A DNA stretch of 64,000 bases from Actinomyces sp. HMSC035G02 (GCA_001838165.1 KV835869.1:1-64000), one strand, 5' to 3'; counted from the first letter of the stretch, positions 28,610 to 37,931 are shown. Program-made: numbers and translations. The notes: generated by a model not told the origin, from the sequence alone.

Positions 28610-29962
28610 ATGCCCAGGATGTTTGGCACGGACGGCGTGCGAGGACTGGCGAACGTTGACATCACCGCGGACCTCGCGCTGCAGCTCGGCGAGGCCGCCG
28701 CCCGCCAGTTCGGTGGGGCTCGGCGCGCGGACGGTTCGAAGCCCCGCGCGATCATTGGGCGTGACACGCGCATCTCCGGCGAGTTCCTCGATCACGCCCT
28801 CGCAGCGGGCCTGGCGAGCGCCGGCATGGACGTGACCCGCATCGGCGTCGTCACCACGCCCACGGTCGCGCATCTGACGGCTACCGAGGACACCGTGGAT
28901 CTCGGCGTCATGATTTCCGCCTCCCACAATCCGATGCCCGATAACGGCATTAAGTTCTTCGCGCACGGCGGCTACAAGCTGGCCGATGCCGTGGAGGATC
29001 AGATCGAGGCTCTCGTGAACACCGAGTGGGATCGTCCCACCGGCGACGCAGTCGGCGAGATCAACGCGGACCACGCGTGGGCGAAGGACTCTTACATCGC
29101 TCACCTCGTTGAGGCCATCGGCACGGATCTGCGCGGCATGAAGATCGCGATCGACTGTGCGAACGGCGCGGCCTCCGAGCTGGGCCCGGCCGTGTTCCGT
29201 GAGCTCGGCGCGGACATCACCGTCATCAACGCTTCCCCCGACGGGCGCAACATCAACCTGAACGCGGGTTCGACGCACCCCGAGTCCCTGCAAGCTGCCG
29301 TCGTCGAGGCCGGCTGCGACTTCGGCGTCGCCTACGACGGAGACGCGGACCGCTGCCTGGCGGTTGACCACGAGGGCAACCTCATCGACGGCGACAAGAT
29401 CATGGGTGCGCTGGCTGTGAACGCGCAGCAGCGTGGGACGCTGGCCAAGGACACTCTCGTCGTTACCGTCATGAGCAACCTGGGCCTGCTGATCGCCATG
29501 CGCGAGGCCGGCATCAAGACCGTGCAGACCGGCGTGGGTGACCGCTACGTCCTCGAGGAGATGCTGGCGTCCGGCTACTCGCTTGGCGGCGAGCAGTCCG
29601 GTCACATCATCGCCCGCGATCACGCGACCACCGGCGACGGCATCCTGTCCTCGCTGCTGATTTCGCGCATGGTCAAGGAGTCCGGCCGTTCGCTGGCCGA
29701 TCTGACGTCCTTCATCCAGCGCCTGCCGCAGACCCTCATCAACGTGGGTGGCGTGGACCGCGCGGCCGCATCGACGAACGAGGCCGTCGCCGAGGCCGTG
29801 GCAGCCGCCGAGGCCCGCCTGGGCGATACGGGCCGCGTGCTCCTGCGTCCCTCGGGCACCGAGCCGCTCGTGCGCGTCATGGTCGAGGCCGCCACGCAGG
29901 AAGAGGCTGACTCTGTCGCCGCTTCGCTGGCGGACGTCGTCAAGGAGAACCTGGCGCTGTGA
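28610..29962 (+). CDS. glmM: Phosphoglucosamine mutase
   Basis: 450 residues. It converts glucosamine-6-P to glucosamine-1-P for UDP-GlcNAc and peptidoglycan. The phosphoserine loop is ISASHNPMPDNGIKFF with Ser105. The metal loop is DGDADRCLAVD, and the sugar-phosphate end is RPSGTEPLVRVM. Its substrate is made by GlmS, encoded at 44845. The start is ATG 28610 behind ACGGAGAC. A 25-bp-arm terminator closes it. Confidence 0.97.
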   Translation: MPRMFGTDGVRGLANVDITADLALQLGEAAARQFGGARRADGSKPRAIIGRDTRISGEFLDHALAAGLASAGMDVTRIGVVTTPTVAHLTATEDTVDLGVMISASHNPMPDNGIKFFAHGGYKLADAVEDQIEALVNTEWDRPTGDAVGEINADHAWAKDSYIAHLVEAIGTDLRGMKIAIDCANGAASELGPAVFRELGADITVINASPDGRNINLNAGSTHPESLQAAVVEAGCDFGVAYDGDADRCLAVDHEGNLIDGDKIMGALAVNAQQRGTLAKDTLVVTVMSNLGLLIAMREAGIKTVQTGVGDRYVLEEMLASGYSLGGEQSGHIIARDHATTGDGILSSLLISRMVKESGRSLADLTSFIQRLPQTLINVGGVDRAAASTNEAVAEAVAAAEARLGDTGRVLLRPSGTEPLVRVMVEAATQEEADSVAASLADVVKENLAL

Positions 29963-29972
29963 GCGTCTGAGA

Positions 29973-30022
29973 TACATACACAGAGGGCGGGTACCGGCCG
30001 GTGCCCGCCCTCTGCGTATGTA
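29973..30022 (+). terminator. Very long terminator palindrome after glmM
   Basis: Two 25-bp arms, 29973-29997 and 29998-30022, mirror each other with only two non-Watson-Crick positions (TACATAC...AGAGGGCGGG and CCCGCCCTCT...GTATGTA). The A/T-rich outer part and symmetry would let it stop transcription from both directions. Confidence 0.75.
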
Positions 30023-30058
30023 GATGGGGTAAAAGCCGGGTGTCGTGTTACTTCGCTG

Positions 30059-30070
30059 CGCACATGTGCG
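30059..30070. promoter_or_regulatory. Perfect 12-bp palindrome before the DUF4862 gene
   Basis: CGCACATGTGCG lies 62 bp before ATG 30133. It may be an operator for that gene; no regulator is assigned. Confidence 0.4.
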
Positions 30071-30132
30071 AAATGGGAGTATGTTCGTTCTAGTGATCCG
30101 TGCGACAATTTCATCGTAGAAGGGTAATCATC

Positions 30133-31035
30133 ATGGCACTCCCATTCATCCTTGGCGCGTACGCGTCGCATCCGGCACCGGAGCTGGAAGCTGATTACTA
30201 CCGACTTCTCGCAGATCAGCCGTGGGTGAGCGGCGTCGAGATCCCCTACCCGGGGCAGCTCGCCACTCAGGGTGAGGTCCTGGCCAGCCACCTGGCCGCC
30301 CACTGGGACTTCAATACGATCACCGCGATCCCCGGCACCATGCAGAACGTGTGGAAGAACGAGAACTTCGGCCTGGCCTCGCCCGACGAGGCCGGACGCG
30401 CCGCCGCTCTCGACTTCACCCGCGCGCTGCGCGACGACCTCGCCGCCCTGTGTGAGCGAGTGGGTCGCCAGCTGGTCGCCCGCGTGCAGCTGCACTCGGC
30501 TCCCACGCGCCTGGCGCAGGCGGACGCTTTCAAGCGTTCACTCGCCGAGGTGGCCACATGGGACTGGTGCGGGGCCACGCTCGTCATCGAGCACTGCGAC
30601 AAGTACATCCCCGAGCAGAACCCCGAAAAGGGCTTCCTCTCTCTCGCATCCGAGATCGAGATCGTCTCCGAGGCCGGCATCGGTATTCACCTCAACTGGG
30701 GCCGCTCCGCCGTGGAAGGCCGCAGCGCGGACACCGCTTACGAGCACGTGCTCGAGGCCGGCAAGCGCGGCGTCCTGGACGGCATCATCTTCTCGGGTGC
30801 AGGCCCGGAGGAAACCCAGTACGGCTACTCCTGGATCGACGGTCACCTGCCCGCGCAGGCCGACGAACCGACCTCGCTCATGGACGAGGCCGAGATCGCC
30901 CGCTGCGCACAGGCCGCCGTCGCGGGTGGGGCCAAGTACCTTGGCGCGAAGGTCTGCGTCCCCAAGGACGCGTCCCTCGAGCAGCGCCTGGCCATGCTGA
31001 CCAACATCTACCGAGCCTGCGGCCTCAGTGAGTAA
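30133..31035 (+). CDS. DUF4862 family protein
   Basis: 300 residues from ATG 30133; AGAAGGG at 30118-30124 favours it over the upstream GTG 30100. It resembles the DUF4862 family: MALPFILGAYASHPAP at the start, WDWCGATLVIEHCDKYIPEQNPEKGFL in the middle and HLNWGRSAVEGR after it. The fold looks like a xylose-isomerase-like TIM barrel, with His/Glu/Asp in IEHCD as possible metal or active-site residues. The biochemical role is not known to me. It stands alone between two terminators, with glmM upstream. Confidence 0.75.
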   Translation: MALPFILGAYASHPAPELEADYYRLLADQPWVSGVEIPYPGQLATQGEVLASHLAAHWDFNTITAIPGTMQNVWKNENFGLASPDEAGRAAALDFTRALRDDLAALCERVGRQLVARVQLHSAPTRLAQADAFKRSLAEVATWDWCGATLVIEHCDKYIPEQNPEKGFLSLASEIEIVSEAGIGIHLNWGRSAVEGRSADTAYEHVLEAGKRGVLDGIIFSGAGPEETQYGYSWIDGHLPAQADEPTSLMDEAEIARCAQAAVAGGAKYLGAKVCVPKDASLEQRLAMLTNIYRACGLSE

Positions 31036-31108
31036 CGGCGTCGCCGTCGGGCGTCACTCCCGCATTTTGTGAGCGTGTGGGAGGCGCCCGGCGCGAAGCC
31101 CACACGTG

Positions 31109-31146
31109 GGGGAGGGGCGGATACCAACTGGCATCCGCCCCTCCCC
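31109..31146. terminator. Bidirectional terminator between convergent genes
   Basis: 17-bp arms GGGGAGGGGCGGATACC and GGCATCCGCCCCTCCCC with one mismatch and a 4-nt loop, between the DUF4862 gene and the reverse gene ending at 31152. Confidence 0.75.
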
Positions 31147-31151
31147 TCGTG

Positions 31152-32207
31152 TTATTGCGCGTTCTGTTGCGCAGGTGAGGCGTGGTCAGCACGAGAAAAC
31201 CGCTGCTCGAAAGCGGGGGGTAAAGACAGGTATTTCTGCGCGCTGAAGTGGTAGTTGGCTGGGCTGATCTGAGGGTTGCTCAGCAGCTCCTGAACGGCGG
31301 GGTCGTTCGAGCACGTCACGGTCTCACAGGCGCCCTCTGGGGAGAAGTAGAAAATATCGCGGCTAACGGCGTGAAGTGGGTTGTTCCGCTGTGCGTCGAT
31401 GATCGCGAATCGGGCAAAATCCACCAGTGTTTGCAGCTGACCGGAGAGGTCGTCGGGGGTTGCGGGTGCAACAAAGAGGAGATGCTGCTGTGGGATGAGC
31501 GCGAAGAGACCGTGTGGCGCTTCGATCGCGTGCTGCTTGATCACCGCAGGCATGTTTGCTGCTTTGGCCGCAATGAAAGGCGACGGGCCGGACAGGCATG
31601 TTGTAGGGCCGGATTTCTGTGTGATGGTGATCGTGATGGCGTCAGTGTTCAGCTGTCCGTAGTAGAAAAGCTCATCGACGCTGAGAGGGCGAATACGGAG
31701 TCCCTCGGTGGTGCACCTGGTTGTGCCGGCTGCATGGACGATACTCAGGATCATTGAGAGCCCACCGGGGAAAGGCCGTGCATAGGAGAAGTCGGGGTGT
31801 TGGACTGTGTAGGTGGGGACAAGCTCGGTGCGTATGCGCCGACGCAGCACGTCGGGGATGGAGAGTTCTGCGGCCTCCATGCGAATCTGATCGAAGATCC
31901 GATCAGCCCAATTGTTGAGGATGTCCCTGTGAGAAATTGGAGGCGCGTTGAGCAGGTCGTAGAAAACCGCTACCAGGTTGCAAGTCAATACGTTGTTGAC
32001 GACTAGATACATGAGCGCGTTGTTGCGGTCGATTATCACGTCGACTTCGAGTCCCTTTTTCTTCAGCTGGCGTACGAGGAGGGGAATGAGAGCGGAGTCG
32101 ACGTACCCTGGAAACATCGTGCCCATTGGGTACAGGAGGTTTGGTTGGTACATAGCGCTACTGTCATTGTTGTGGGTGATTGGCTCAGCTTTGCGCGCAG
32201 CGCGCAT
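31152..32207 (-). CDS. Unrecognised protein, low-GC orphan
   Basis: 351 residues from ATG 32207, or 333 from a second Met (MYQPNLLYP); neither has a clear ribosome-binding site. No signal peptide or membrane helix is evident, and I recognise no domain. Composition is mixed alpha/beta with VDVIIDRNNALMYLVVNN and FARFAIIDAQRNNPLHAV as the more regular parts. Lines of this gene run about 47-58% GC against well over 60% next door, and codon use is looser, so it may be acquired. It starts 20 bp after the LacI-family gene on the same strand and could be read with it. Confidence 0.7.
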   Translation of the reverse strand: MRAARKAEPITHNNDSSAMYQPNLLYPMGTMFPGYVDSALIPLLVRQLKKKGLEVDVIIDRNNALMYLVVNNVLTCNLVAVFYDLLNAPPISHRDILNNWADRIFDQIRMEAAELSIPDVLRRRIRTELVPTYTVQHPDFSYARPFPGGLSMILSIVHAAGTTRCTTEGLRIRPLSVDELFYYGQLNTDAITITITQKSGPTTCLSGPSPFIAAKAANMPAVIKQHAIEAPHGLFALIPQQHLLFVAPATPDDLSGQLQTLVDFARFAIIDAQRNNPLHAVSRDIFYFSPEGACETVTCSNDPAVQELLSNPQISPANYHFSAQKYLSLPPAFEQRFSRADHASPAQQNAQ

Positions 32208-32227
32208 GCCATGCCACGATACGCTCT

Positions 32228-33310
32228 TTAGCCGCGCCTAGCCACCGACGAGCGCCACACCGGGCGCGTCGGGATCGTCGCGATCGGGGTGCCGTCCGGG
32301 GCCTCCTCGTCGATGGATGCGCTGGGGTGAACATCGGTCATGGGGGAGCGGCCCTCGATCACGTTGATGATCGAGGAGACGGCGGCCTCGGTCATTTCCT
32401 TGAGGGGCCACTCGACCGTCGTGAGGCCGAGCGCGGAGGCGCTGTGGTGGTCCTGATTGCCGAAGCCGAGGACCGACAGGTCGCCGGGAATGGACAGATC
32501 GAGGTCCGCGGCGGCCTGGAAGACGCCGGGAGCCTGCGAGTCGTCGGCCAGGGCGATGAGCGAGATCGACGGGTTCTCGTCGAGGAGGCGCAGCGCTGCC
32601 TGGTAGGCCGTGGTGGCCTCCCAGTCGGGCAGCGAGTACAGGGTGAATTTCGTGCCGAACGTGCTCGCGATCGGGTTCTGGCGCGCGTGGTTCGTGTTCG
32701 GTCCGGCCAGGAACACGGCCCGCCCGCTGCCCGTGCCCGTCGATGGGTCCACGAGGGTGCAGTCGGAGAGAACGTCGCGCACGCCGGCGCCTTCGTCGAT
32801 GCGGATGAGGGAAGACTCTGAGCCGGTGGGGTCGGCCTCGATCATCGACATGGCGACGACGGGGATGCCGAGGTTGGCGAGCAGGCGCGAGGTGAAGGCC
32901 TCGGCCGACGTGGTTTCGCGGATGATGCCGGCCAGCTGCGTGTCGCCCAGGACGCCGCGGATGACCTCCGCGTCCGAGGCTCCGTCGCCGGACTGGAAGA
33001 GGGGGAGGAGCAGGTAGCCGCGGCGCTGGATGTCGATCATCGCGGTCGTGAGAACCGTGTGAACGACGGGCACGAAGGGATCATCCGGCAGCTCGGCCAT
33101 GAGGAGAGCGATGAGGTGGGACTTGCCGCGGCGCAGCGACCGGGCGGCCGCGTTGGGGATGTAGTTGAGTTCGCGTGCGGCTTGCTTGACGCGATCGATG
33201 GTGGCGGGCGCGATCTTCACGTCCCGGCCTCGTCCGTTGAGGACGAGCGAGACGGTCGACGGTGCGACGCCTGCCGCGCGGGCGACGTCGGCCCGGGTTG
33301 CGCGCTCCAT
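32228..33310 (-). CDS. LacI-family transcriptional regulator
   Basis: 360 residues from ATG 33310 (MERATRADVARAAGVAPSTV); an earlier in-frame start would run through the operator region and is rejected. Residues 4-50 are the helix-turn-helix and hinge (VARAAGVAPSTVSLVLNGRG, then the NYIPNAAARSLRRGKS hinge). A periplasmic-binding-protein-like effector domain follows. It is divergent from lacZ with two operator-like repeats between them, so it very likely controls itself and the sugar genes up to 43645. Confidence 0.9.
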   Translation of the reverse strand: MERATRADVARAAGVAPSTVSLVLNGRGRDVKIAPATIDRVKQAARELNYIPNAAARSLRRGKSHLIALLMAELPDDPFVPVVHTVLTTAMIDIQRRGYLLLPLFQSGDGASDAEVIRGVLGDTQLAGIIRETTSAEAFTSRLLANLGIPVVAMSMIEADPTGSESSLIRIDEGAGVRDVLSDCTLVDPSTGTGSGRAVFLAGPNTNHARQNPIASTFGTKFTLYSLPDWEATTAYQAALRLLDENPSISLIALADDSQAPGVFQAAADLDLSIPGDLSVLGFGNQDHHSASALGLTTVEWPLKEMTEAAVSSIINVIEGRSPMTDVHPSASIDEEAPDGTPIATIPTRPVWRSSVARRG

Positions 33311-33330
33311 GCTGTGGCTCCCAATCCTCG

Positions 33331-33353
33331 GTTGCGTTTCGTTGAAACGCAAC
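33331..33353. promoter_or_regulatory. Inverted repeat in the regulator-lacZ divergent region
   Basis: Perfect 10-bp arms (GTTGCGTTTC and its complement) around a GTT spacer, 22 bp before the regulator start. The left arm includes TTGCGT, a possible -35 of lacZ 19 bp before TATAAC. A regulator bound here would affect both directions. Confidence 0.6.
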
Positions 33354-33355
33354 AA

Positions 33356-33369
33356 CTATAACGTGTTAG
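33356..33369. promoter_or_regulatory. LacI-type operator over the lacZ -10 box
   Basis: CTATAACGTGTTAG matches CTAACACGTGTTAG at 12 of 14. It contains TATAAC (33357-33362), a five-of-six -10 box, so binding should block lacZ. The same operator recurs at 36344 and 39843. Confidence 0.65.
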
Positions 33370-33422
33370 TCTTATGTCTGACGATCGGAGTTTCGACGAC
33401 GACACCCGAAAGGCACATAGAC

Positions 33423-36248
33423 GTGATATCGATACTACCTTCCTATGCTCCCGGCGCGGGCGCGCTTGTGCCCCCGCGCGCGCACCTCGCTGACGACTGC
33501 GGGGTTCTCAGCCTCGATGGCATGTGGAGCTTTGCCTATCACAGCGCCGACCCCGCTCCCTTCGTCAACGTCGAGCAGCCTTGGGATGAGCCCGCTCCGA
33601 CCGACGATGCGTCCGAGATCGACGTGCCCAGCCACTGGGTCCTGCGCGGCGAGGGCGCCTGGGGTCACCCCGCCTACACGAACGTCGACTTCCCCTTCCC
33701 GGTGGACCCTCCGTTCCCGCCCGACGACAACCCGGTCGGCGACTATCGCCGCACCTTCGAGCTCCCCGCCGACTGGCAGGGGAGCCACATCCGCCTGCGC
33801 TTCGACGGCGTCGAAAGCCAGGCGAGCGTGTGGGTCAACGGCACGTGGATCGGCATGGCCCGCGGCTCGCGCCTCGCCCACGAGTTCGACGTGACCGATG
33901 CCGTGCGCCCCGGCACCAATACGATCACCGTGCGCGTGCACCAGTTCAGCCCCGGCTCCTACCTCGAGGACCAGGACCAGTGGTGGCTGCCCGGCATCTT
34001 CCGCTCGGTGAGCCTGCGCCGCCTCGCTCCCGGCGCCATCGAAGACCTGTGGGTCGACACCGACTACGAGGCCGGGGTGGGTTATGCGACCATCGAAGCC
34101 CGGGTGCTCGGTGCCCAGGAGGCTCATCTGTCCGGGCATCTCAGCATCGACGGCCTCTGGTCTTTCGCCTGCTCCCTCGAACGCGGCGAGGATGGCCTCT
34201 ATCGCAGCGGCCGCATCGAAGTGGGCAGTGTGCGCCCGTGGAGCGCGCAGGACCCAGCCCTCTACTCGGCGCGCGTCAGCGTCCAGGGCGGGGAAGGCCT
34301 TCGCGCGGGGGAGCGGTGCCTGCGCATCGGTTTCCGTCGCGTGTGCATCGAGGACGGTGTCCTCATGGCCAACGGCGAGCCCCTGACTCTCAACGGTGTC
34401 AACCGCCACGAGGTGCGCGCCGACGAGGGGCGCGTGTTCGACGAGGCCTGGGCGCGCGAGGACCTCGCCCTCATGAAGTCCATGGGAATCAACGCGATCC
34501 GCACCTCCCACTACCCGCCCCACCCCCGCCTGCTCGACCTGGCCGACGAGATCGGCCTGTGGGTCATGCTCGAAGGCGACATCGAGACGCACGGGTTCGA
34601 GGGCGTGGGGGAGTGGATCGATAATCCCTCCGACGACCCGCGCTGGACCGATGCCTACATGGATCGCACGGTCCGCGCCTTCGAGCGCGACAAGAACCAT
34701 CCCTCGATCATGAGCTGGAGCCTCGGCAACGAGTCCGGCACCGGTGTGAACCTGGTCGCCTGTGCGCGCTGGGTCCATGAGCGCACGGGTTCCCGGGCGA
34801 TCGTTCACTACGAGGGCGACCATGCCCTCGAATACGCGGATATCTACTCGCGCATGTACCCGACACTCGAGGAAGTCGCCGCCGTCCTCGACGAGAGCGA
34901 TCCCCACGCCGAGGTCGCCGTCCCCACGCACGTCGCTGCTTGGGTTGACGACGCCGCGCGCGAGCGCATCCGCCGCGCCCCCTACATCATGTGCGAATAC
35001 CTGCACGCGATGGGAACAGGCCCTGGAAATGCCGCTGGCTACGCCGCGCAGAGGGGGCATCCCCGTCACGCCGGCGGCTTCGTGTGGGAATGGCGTGACC
35101 ATGCTCTGTGGCGCACACTCCCGGACGGGCGTCGCGCGCTGTCCTACGGCGGCGATTTCGGCGAGGAGGTTCACGACGGCAACTTCGTGTGCGACGGCCT
35201 GGTCGATGCCCTCTCGCGCCCCTACGCCGGCACCTGGCCGTGGGTTCAGGCGATGGCCCCGGACGCGCCCGCCCTCGCGAAGGCCTTGGAATCCTCGCGC
35301 GGATGCGGGGCGGATGAGGCCCGTCTGCGCGCGCTCCTCGGCACCCCCGTCTCGGTCGTCCGCTCGGGCGATGGGGGGCAGGCCCCCTATGCGCTCGATG
35401 CGCGTGGGCGCCTCGCACGCATCGGAACCATGCCCGTGAGCGTGGACCTCAGCGTCTTCCGTGCCCCCACCGACAACGACCGCGGGCGCGGCCCCGTCGA
35501 CTACTGGGGAATTAGCGAGGACGACCTCGGTCCCCTCGGGGTCGGGCGCGGTGAGCACGGAACCTCGCACGCGGCCCGCTGGGAGCAAGCGCGCCTCCAC
35601 CTGCTGCGCCGACGCCTCGTATCCATCGAGGAGGACGGCACCTGCCAGCGCGTCGTAGAACGCTGGGCCCCGCCCGTCGCGCAATTCGGTGTGACCCTCA
35701 CCTGGGAGTATCGGCCCGTTGCGCTGGGGGAGACCCCGGCCCTGTCTGTGTCTGCCCGCGTCGTGCCCTACGGGGCCTGGCCCGAACGCGTCCCGCGCCT
35801 CGGCGTGCGCATCGAGATGCCCGGATCGCAGTGGGAAGCCTCGTGGTTGGGCGACACTCTCATCGGATACTCCGACATGCGCGTGAGCGGCGCTCGCGGA
35901 TACGGACATGCTCCCGTTCGCGAGCTCTGGGATGTCAGCGTACGCCCCCAGGAAGGCGGGCAGCGCCTCGACCTCGAAGCCCTCCGTCTGCATGGCGAGG
36001 CGGGCGATGTCCTGGTTGTGCCGACCTCGTCCCTAGGCTGGAGTGCCTCGCCGTGGAGTGAGCGCGAACTGGCCGAGGCCTCGCACTGGGAGGATCTGCC
36101 TGACAGTGAGCGCACCTTCCTGTGGTTGGACGCCTTCCAGGACGGCATCGGCACGCGTTCGTGCGGGCCTGACTCTCGGCCCGAGTTCGCCGGCTATATG
36201 CGCGATACGAACCTGACATTCGTAATTGCCCAGGTTGGGGGTGATTAA
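33423..36248 (+). CDS. lacZ: Beta-galactosidase, GH2 LacZ type
   Basis: 941 residues from GTG 33423 (AAAGG at 33409-33413); the frame is open further back but crosses the operators. Domain order: GH2 sugar-binding domain (about 40-220), Ig-like domain, GH2 barrel, then beta-galactosidase small-chain domain (from about 660, VDLSVFRAPTDNDRG). Acid/base Glu437 is in SLGNESG and nucleophile Glu525 in IMCEYLHAMG. No signal peptide, so it is intracellular and cleaves beta-galactosides brought in, presumably by the importer downstream. Natural substrate (lactose, lacto-N-biose or mucin core sugars) is inferred only. Confidence 0.95.
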   Translation: MISILPSYAPGAGALVPPRAHLADDCGVLSLDGMWSFAYHSADPAPFVNVEQPWDEPAPTDDASEIDVPSHWVLRGEGAWGHPAYTNVDFPFPVDPPFPPDDNPVGDYRRTFELPADWQGSHIRLRFDGVESQASVWVNGTWIGMARGSRLAHEFDVTDAVRPGTNTITVRVHQFSPGSYLEDQDQWWLPGIFRSVSLRRLAPGAIEDLWVDTDYEAGVGYATIEARVLGAQEAHLSGHLSIDGLWSFACSLERGEDGLYRSGRIEVGSVRPWSAQDPALYSARVSVQGGEGLRAGERCLRIGFRRVCIEDGVLMANGEPLTLNGVNRHEVRADEGRVFDEAWAREDLALMKSMGINAIRTSHYPPHPRLLDLADEIGLWVMLEGDIETHGFEGVGEWIDNPSDDPRWTDAYMDRTVRAFERDKNHPSIMSWSLGNESGTGVNLVACARWVHERTGSRAIVHYEGDHALEYADIYSRMYPTLEEVAAVLDESDPHAEVAVPTHVAAWVDDAARERIRRAPYIMCEYLHAMGTGPGNAAGYAAQRGHPRHAGGFVWEWRDHALWRTLPDGRRALSYGGDFGEEVHDGNFVCDGLVDALSRPYAGTWPWVQAMAPDAPALAKALESSRGCGADEARLRALLGTPVSVVRSGDGGQAPYALDARGRLARIGTMPVSVDLSVFRAPTDNDRGRGPVDYWGISEDDLGPLGVGRGEHGTSHAARWEQARLHLLRRRLVSIEEDGTCQRVVERWAPPVAQFGVTLTWEYRPVALGETPALSVSARVVPYGAWPERVPRLGVRIEMPGSQWEASWLGDTLIGYSDMRVSGARGYGHAPVRELWDVSVRPQEGGQRLDLEALRLHGEAGDVLVVPTSSLGWSASPWSERELAEASHWEDLPDSERTFLWLDAFQDGIGTRSCGPDSRPEFAGYMRDTNLTFVIAQVGGD

Positions 36249-36343
36249 GCCCCAACTTGTTATGTTGCGGCTTGATAACGATGCGCGAAGTTGTTGGCAA
36301 ATGATGCGCGAAGCGACACAGGCCGCTATGATTCAGACATCAA

Positions 36344-36357
36344 CTAACACGAGATAG
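36344..36357. promoter_or_regulatory. LacI-type operator before the importer genes
   Basis: CTAACACGAGATAG matches the perfect site at 39843 at 12 of 14; GTTAG at 36357-36361 gives a second half-site. A TATGAT box lies at 36327-36332. A direct repeat GATGCGCGAAG (36280-36290 and 36303-36313) lies just upstream. Confidence 0.65.
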
Positions 36358-36412
36358 TTAGTGACTCGATCCCATCGATCGACCAACAAAATCGGACCAA
36401 TGGAGGTTTCGC

Positions 36413-37825
36413 ATGTTGAAGAAGAAGATGGCTGCAGGCGTCGTCGCCCTCGCCATGTTCAGTACCCTCGGCCTGGCTGCCTGCAACCCTGGTGGCTCCA
36501 GCTCCGACAGCTCGAGCGGCGGTTCGGCCGCTGCCGGTTCCATCCCTGAGCCCGATGTCGCGTGCGACATCCCTGCGGGCAACCTTGACGACTCGAAGAT
36601 CGATACCTCGAAGGTCGAAGGCGAGATCACGTTCCAGACCCAGGGTCTGCAGAACGACTTCGGCGACTTCTTCAAGGCCAAGATCAAGGAATTCGAGGAT
36701 GCCAACCCCGGCGTCAAGATCAACTGGACCGACCAGGGCGGCGGCGCCGAGTTCGACCAGACCGTGACCGCTCAGGCCTCGAACTGCAAGATGGCGGACG
36801 TCATCAACGTTCCCTCTTCCACCATCCTCGCCCTGTCCAAGTCCAACCTCCTCATGGACTACGACGTCAAGGCCCCCGGCATCGGCGACAAGTTCGTGAA
36901 GTCCATTTGGGACTCCACCGCCTTGGGTGCCAACGACCACCACACGGCTCTGCCCTGGTACTTCGGCCCCTACATCACCACCTACAACAAGGAGGTCTTC
37001 AAGCGCGCTGGTCTCGACGAGAACATGCCGCCCAAGACCATGGATGAGCTGTTCGACGACGCCGCCAAGGTCGGCGCCGACGGACAGGGAGACTACGGCA
37101 TCTACGGCTCGCCCGAGTGGTACATGATCGCTCAGCTGCACGGCATGGGCGTCAACCTGCTCAACGCCGACAAGACCGCCTTCGACTTCGCCGACAACGA
37201 GGCCGCGATCAACTACGTCACCAAGCTCTCCGAGCTCTACGCCTCCGGTGCGATCCCGAAGGACTCCCTGACCGGCGAGCCCGACCCGGGCAAGGCCTAC
37301 ACCGACGGCAACCTCGCCTTCGGTACCCCCAACGCCTCGTTCCTCAAGTCCGTCAAGAAGAACAACGAGACGGTCTACCAGAACACCGGCGTCGGCCCGT
37401 TCCCGACCAACCCCGGCATCAAGCCCGTCTTCGAGGGTCAGTACATCGGCGTCTCCGTCACCACGCAGAACGCCCCGCTGGCCATGAAGTTCGCCGAGTG
37501 GATCACCAACGCTGAGAACGAGTACGCCTGGACGCACGACGGCGGCGCCATCATCTTCCCGGCTGCCACCGACGCCCTCGACAAGCTCGTTGCCAACCCG
37601 CCGGAGATCGCCGACGACCCGGTCTTCAAGGCCGCCTATGAGGAGGCCGCTAAGGCCGCCAAGGACGCCGAGGCCTACACCGACGTCTTCTACGCGACCG
37701 GCGCCGTGAAGGACGCCCTCATTGAGAACGTCAACAAGGCCATCCGCGGTGAGGTCGATCCCAAGACCGCCCTCAAGACCGCTCAGGATCAGATGAACGA
37801 GAAGCTCAAGGCTCTCGGAGACTGA
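36413..37825 (+). CDS. ABC sugar-transporter solute-binding lipoprotein
   Basis: 470 residues. The signal peptide ends in the lipobox LAAC, so Cys24 is lipid-modified and the mature protein is tethered outside the membrane. A Ser/Gly-rich linker precedes a family-1 binding-protein fold typical of carbohydrate importers. TGGAGG lies before ATG 36413. It leads a three-gene operon with two permeases; a hairpin after it should keep its expression above theirs. It is under the LacI-type operator and beside lacZ, so a galactose-containing oligosaccharide is the likely ligand. Confidence 0.93.
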   Translation: MLKKKMAAGVVALAMFSTLGLAACNPGGSSSDSSSGGSAAAGSIPEPDVACDIPAGNLDDSKIDTSKVEGEITFQTQGLQNDFGDFFKAKIKEFEDANPGVKINWTDQGGGAEFDQTVTAQASNCKMADVINVPSSTILALSKSNLLMDYDVKAPGIGDKFVKSIWDSTALGANDHHTALPWYFGPYITTYNKEVFKRAGLDENMPPKTMDELFDDAAKVGADGQGDYGIYGSPEWYMIAQLHGMGVNLLNADKTAFDFADNEAAINYVTKLSELYASGAIPKDSLTGEPDPGKAYTDGNLAFGTPNASFLKSVKKNNETVYQNTGVGPFPTNPGIKPVFEGQYIGVSVTTQNAPLAMKFAEWITNAENEYAWTHDGGAIIFPAATDALDKLVANPPEIADDPVFKAAYEEAAKAAKDAEAYTDVFYATGAVKDALIENVNKAIRGEVDPKTALKTAQDQMNEKLKALGD

Positions 37826-37834
37826 TTGACCGTT

Positions 37835-37863
37835 CGGGGGCCGAGGCCTGGCCTCGGCCCCCG
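37835..37863 (+). terminator. Attenuating hairpin after the binding-protein gene
   Basis: A perfect 13-bp stem (CGGGGGCCGAGGC and complement) with a 3-nt loop and no T-run, between the binding-protein and permease genes, the usual place for partial termination or mRNA protection in sugar ABC operons. Confidence 0.7.
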
Positions 37864-37931
37864 ACGCATTCCTCGCCCAGCGTCGGGCCGTCGGCTCACG
37901 ACCCAGCGCACCCCTGAAAAAGGACTTTGGT

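Noticed and set aside
33435..35993. 852-codon reverse open frame over lacZ
   Set aside because: Low-complexity antisense of a clear GH2 gene, no start context.
36280..36313. Direct repeat GATGCGCGAAG as an attachment site
   Set aside because: Only 11 bp and 23 bp apart, with no integrase or tRNA; more likely a regulatory half-site or chance.
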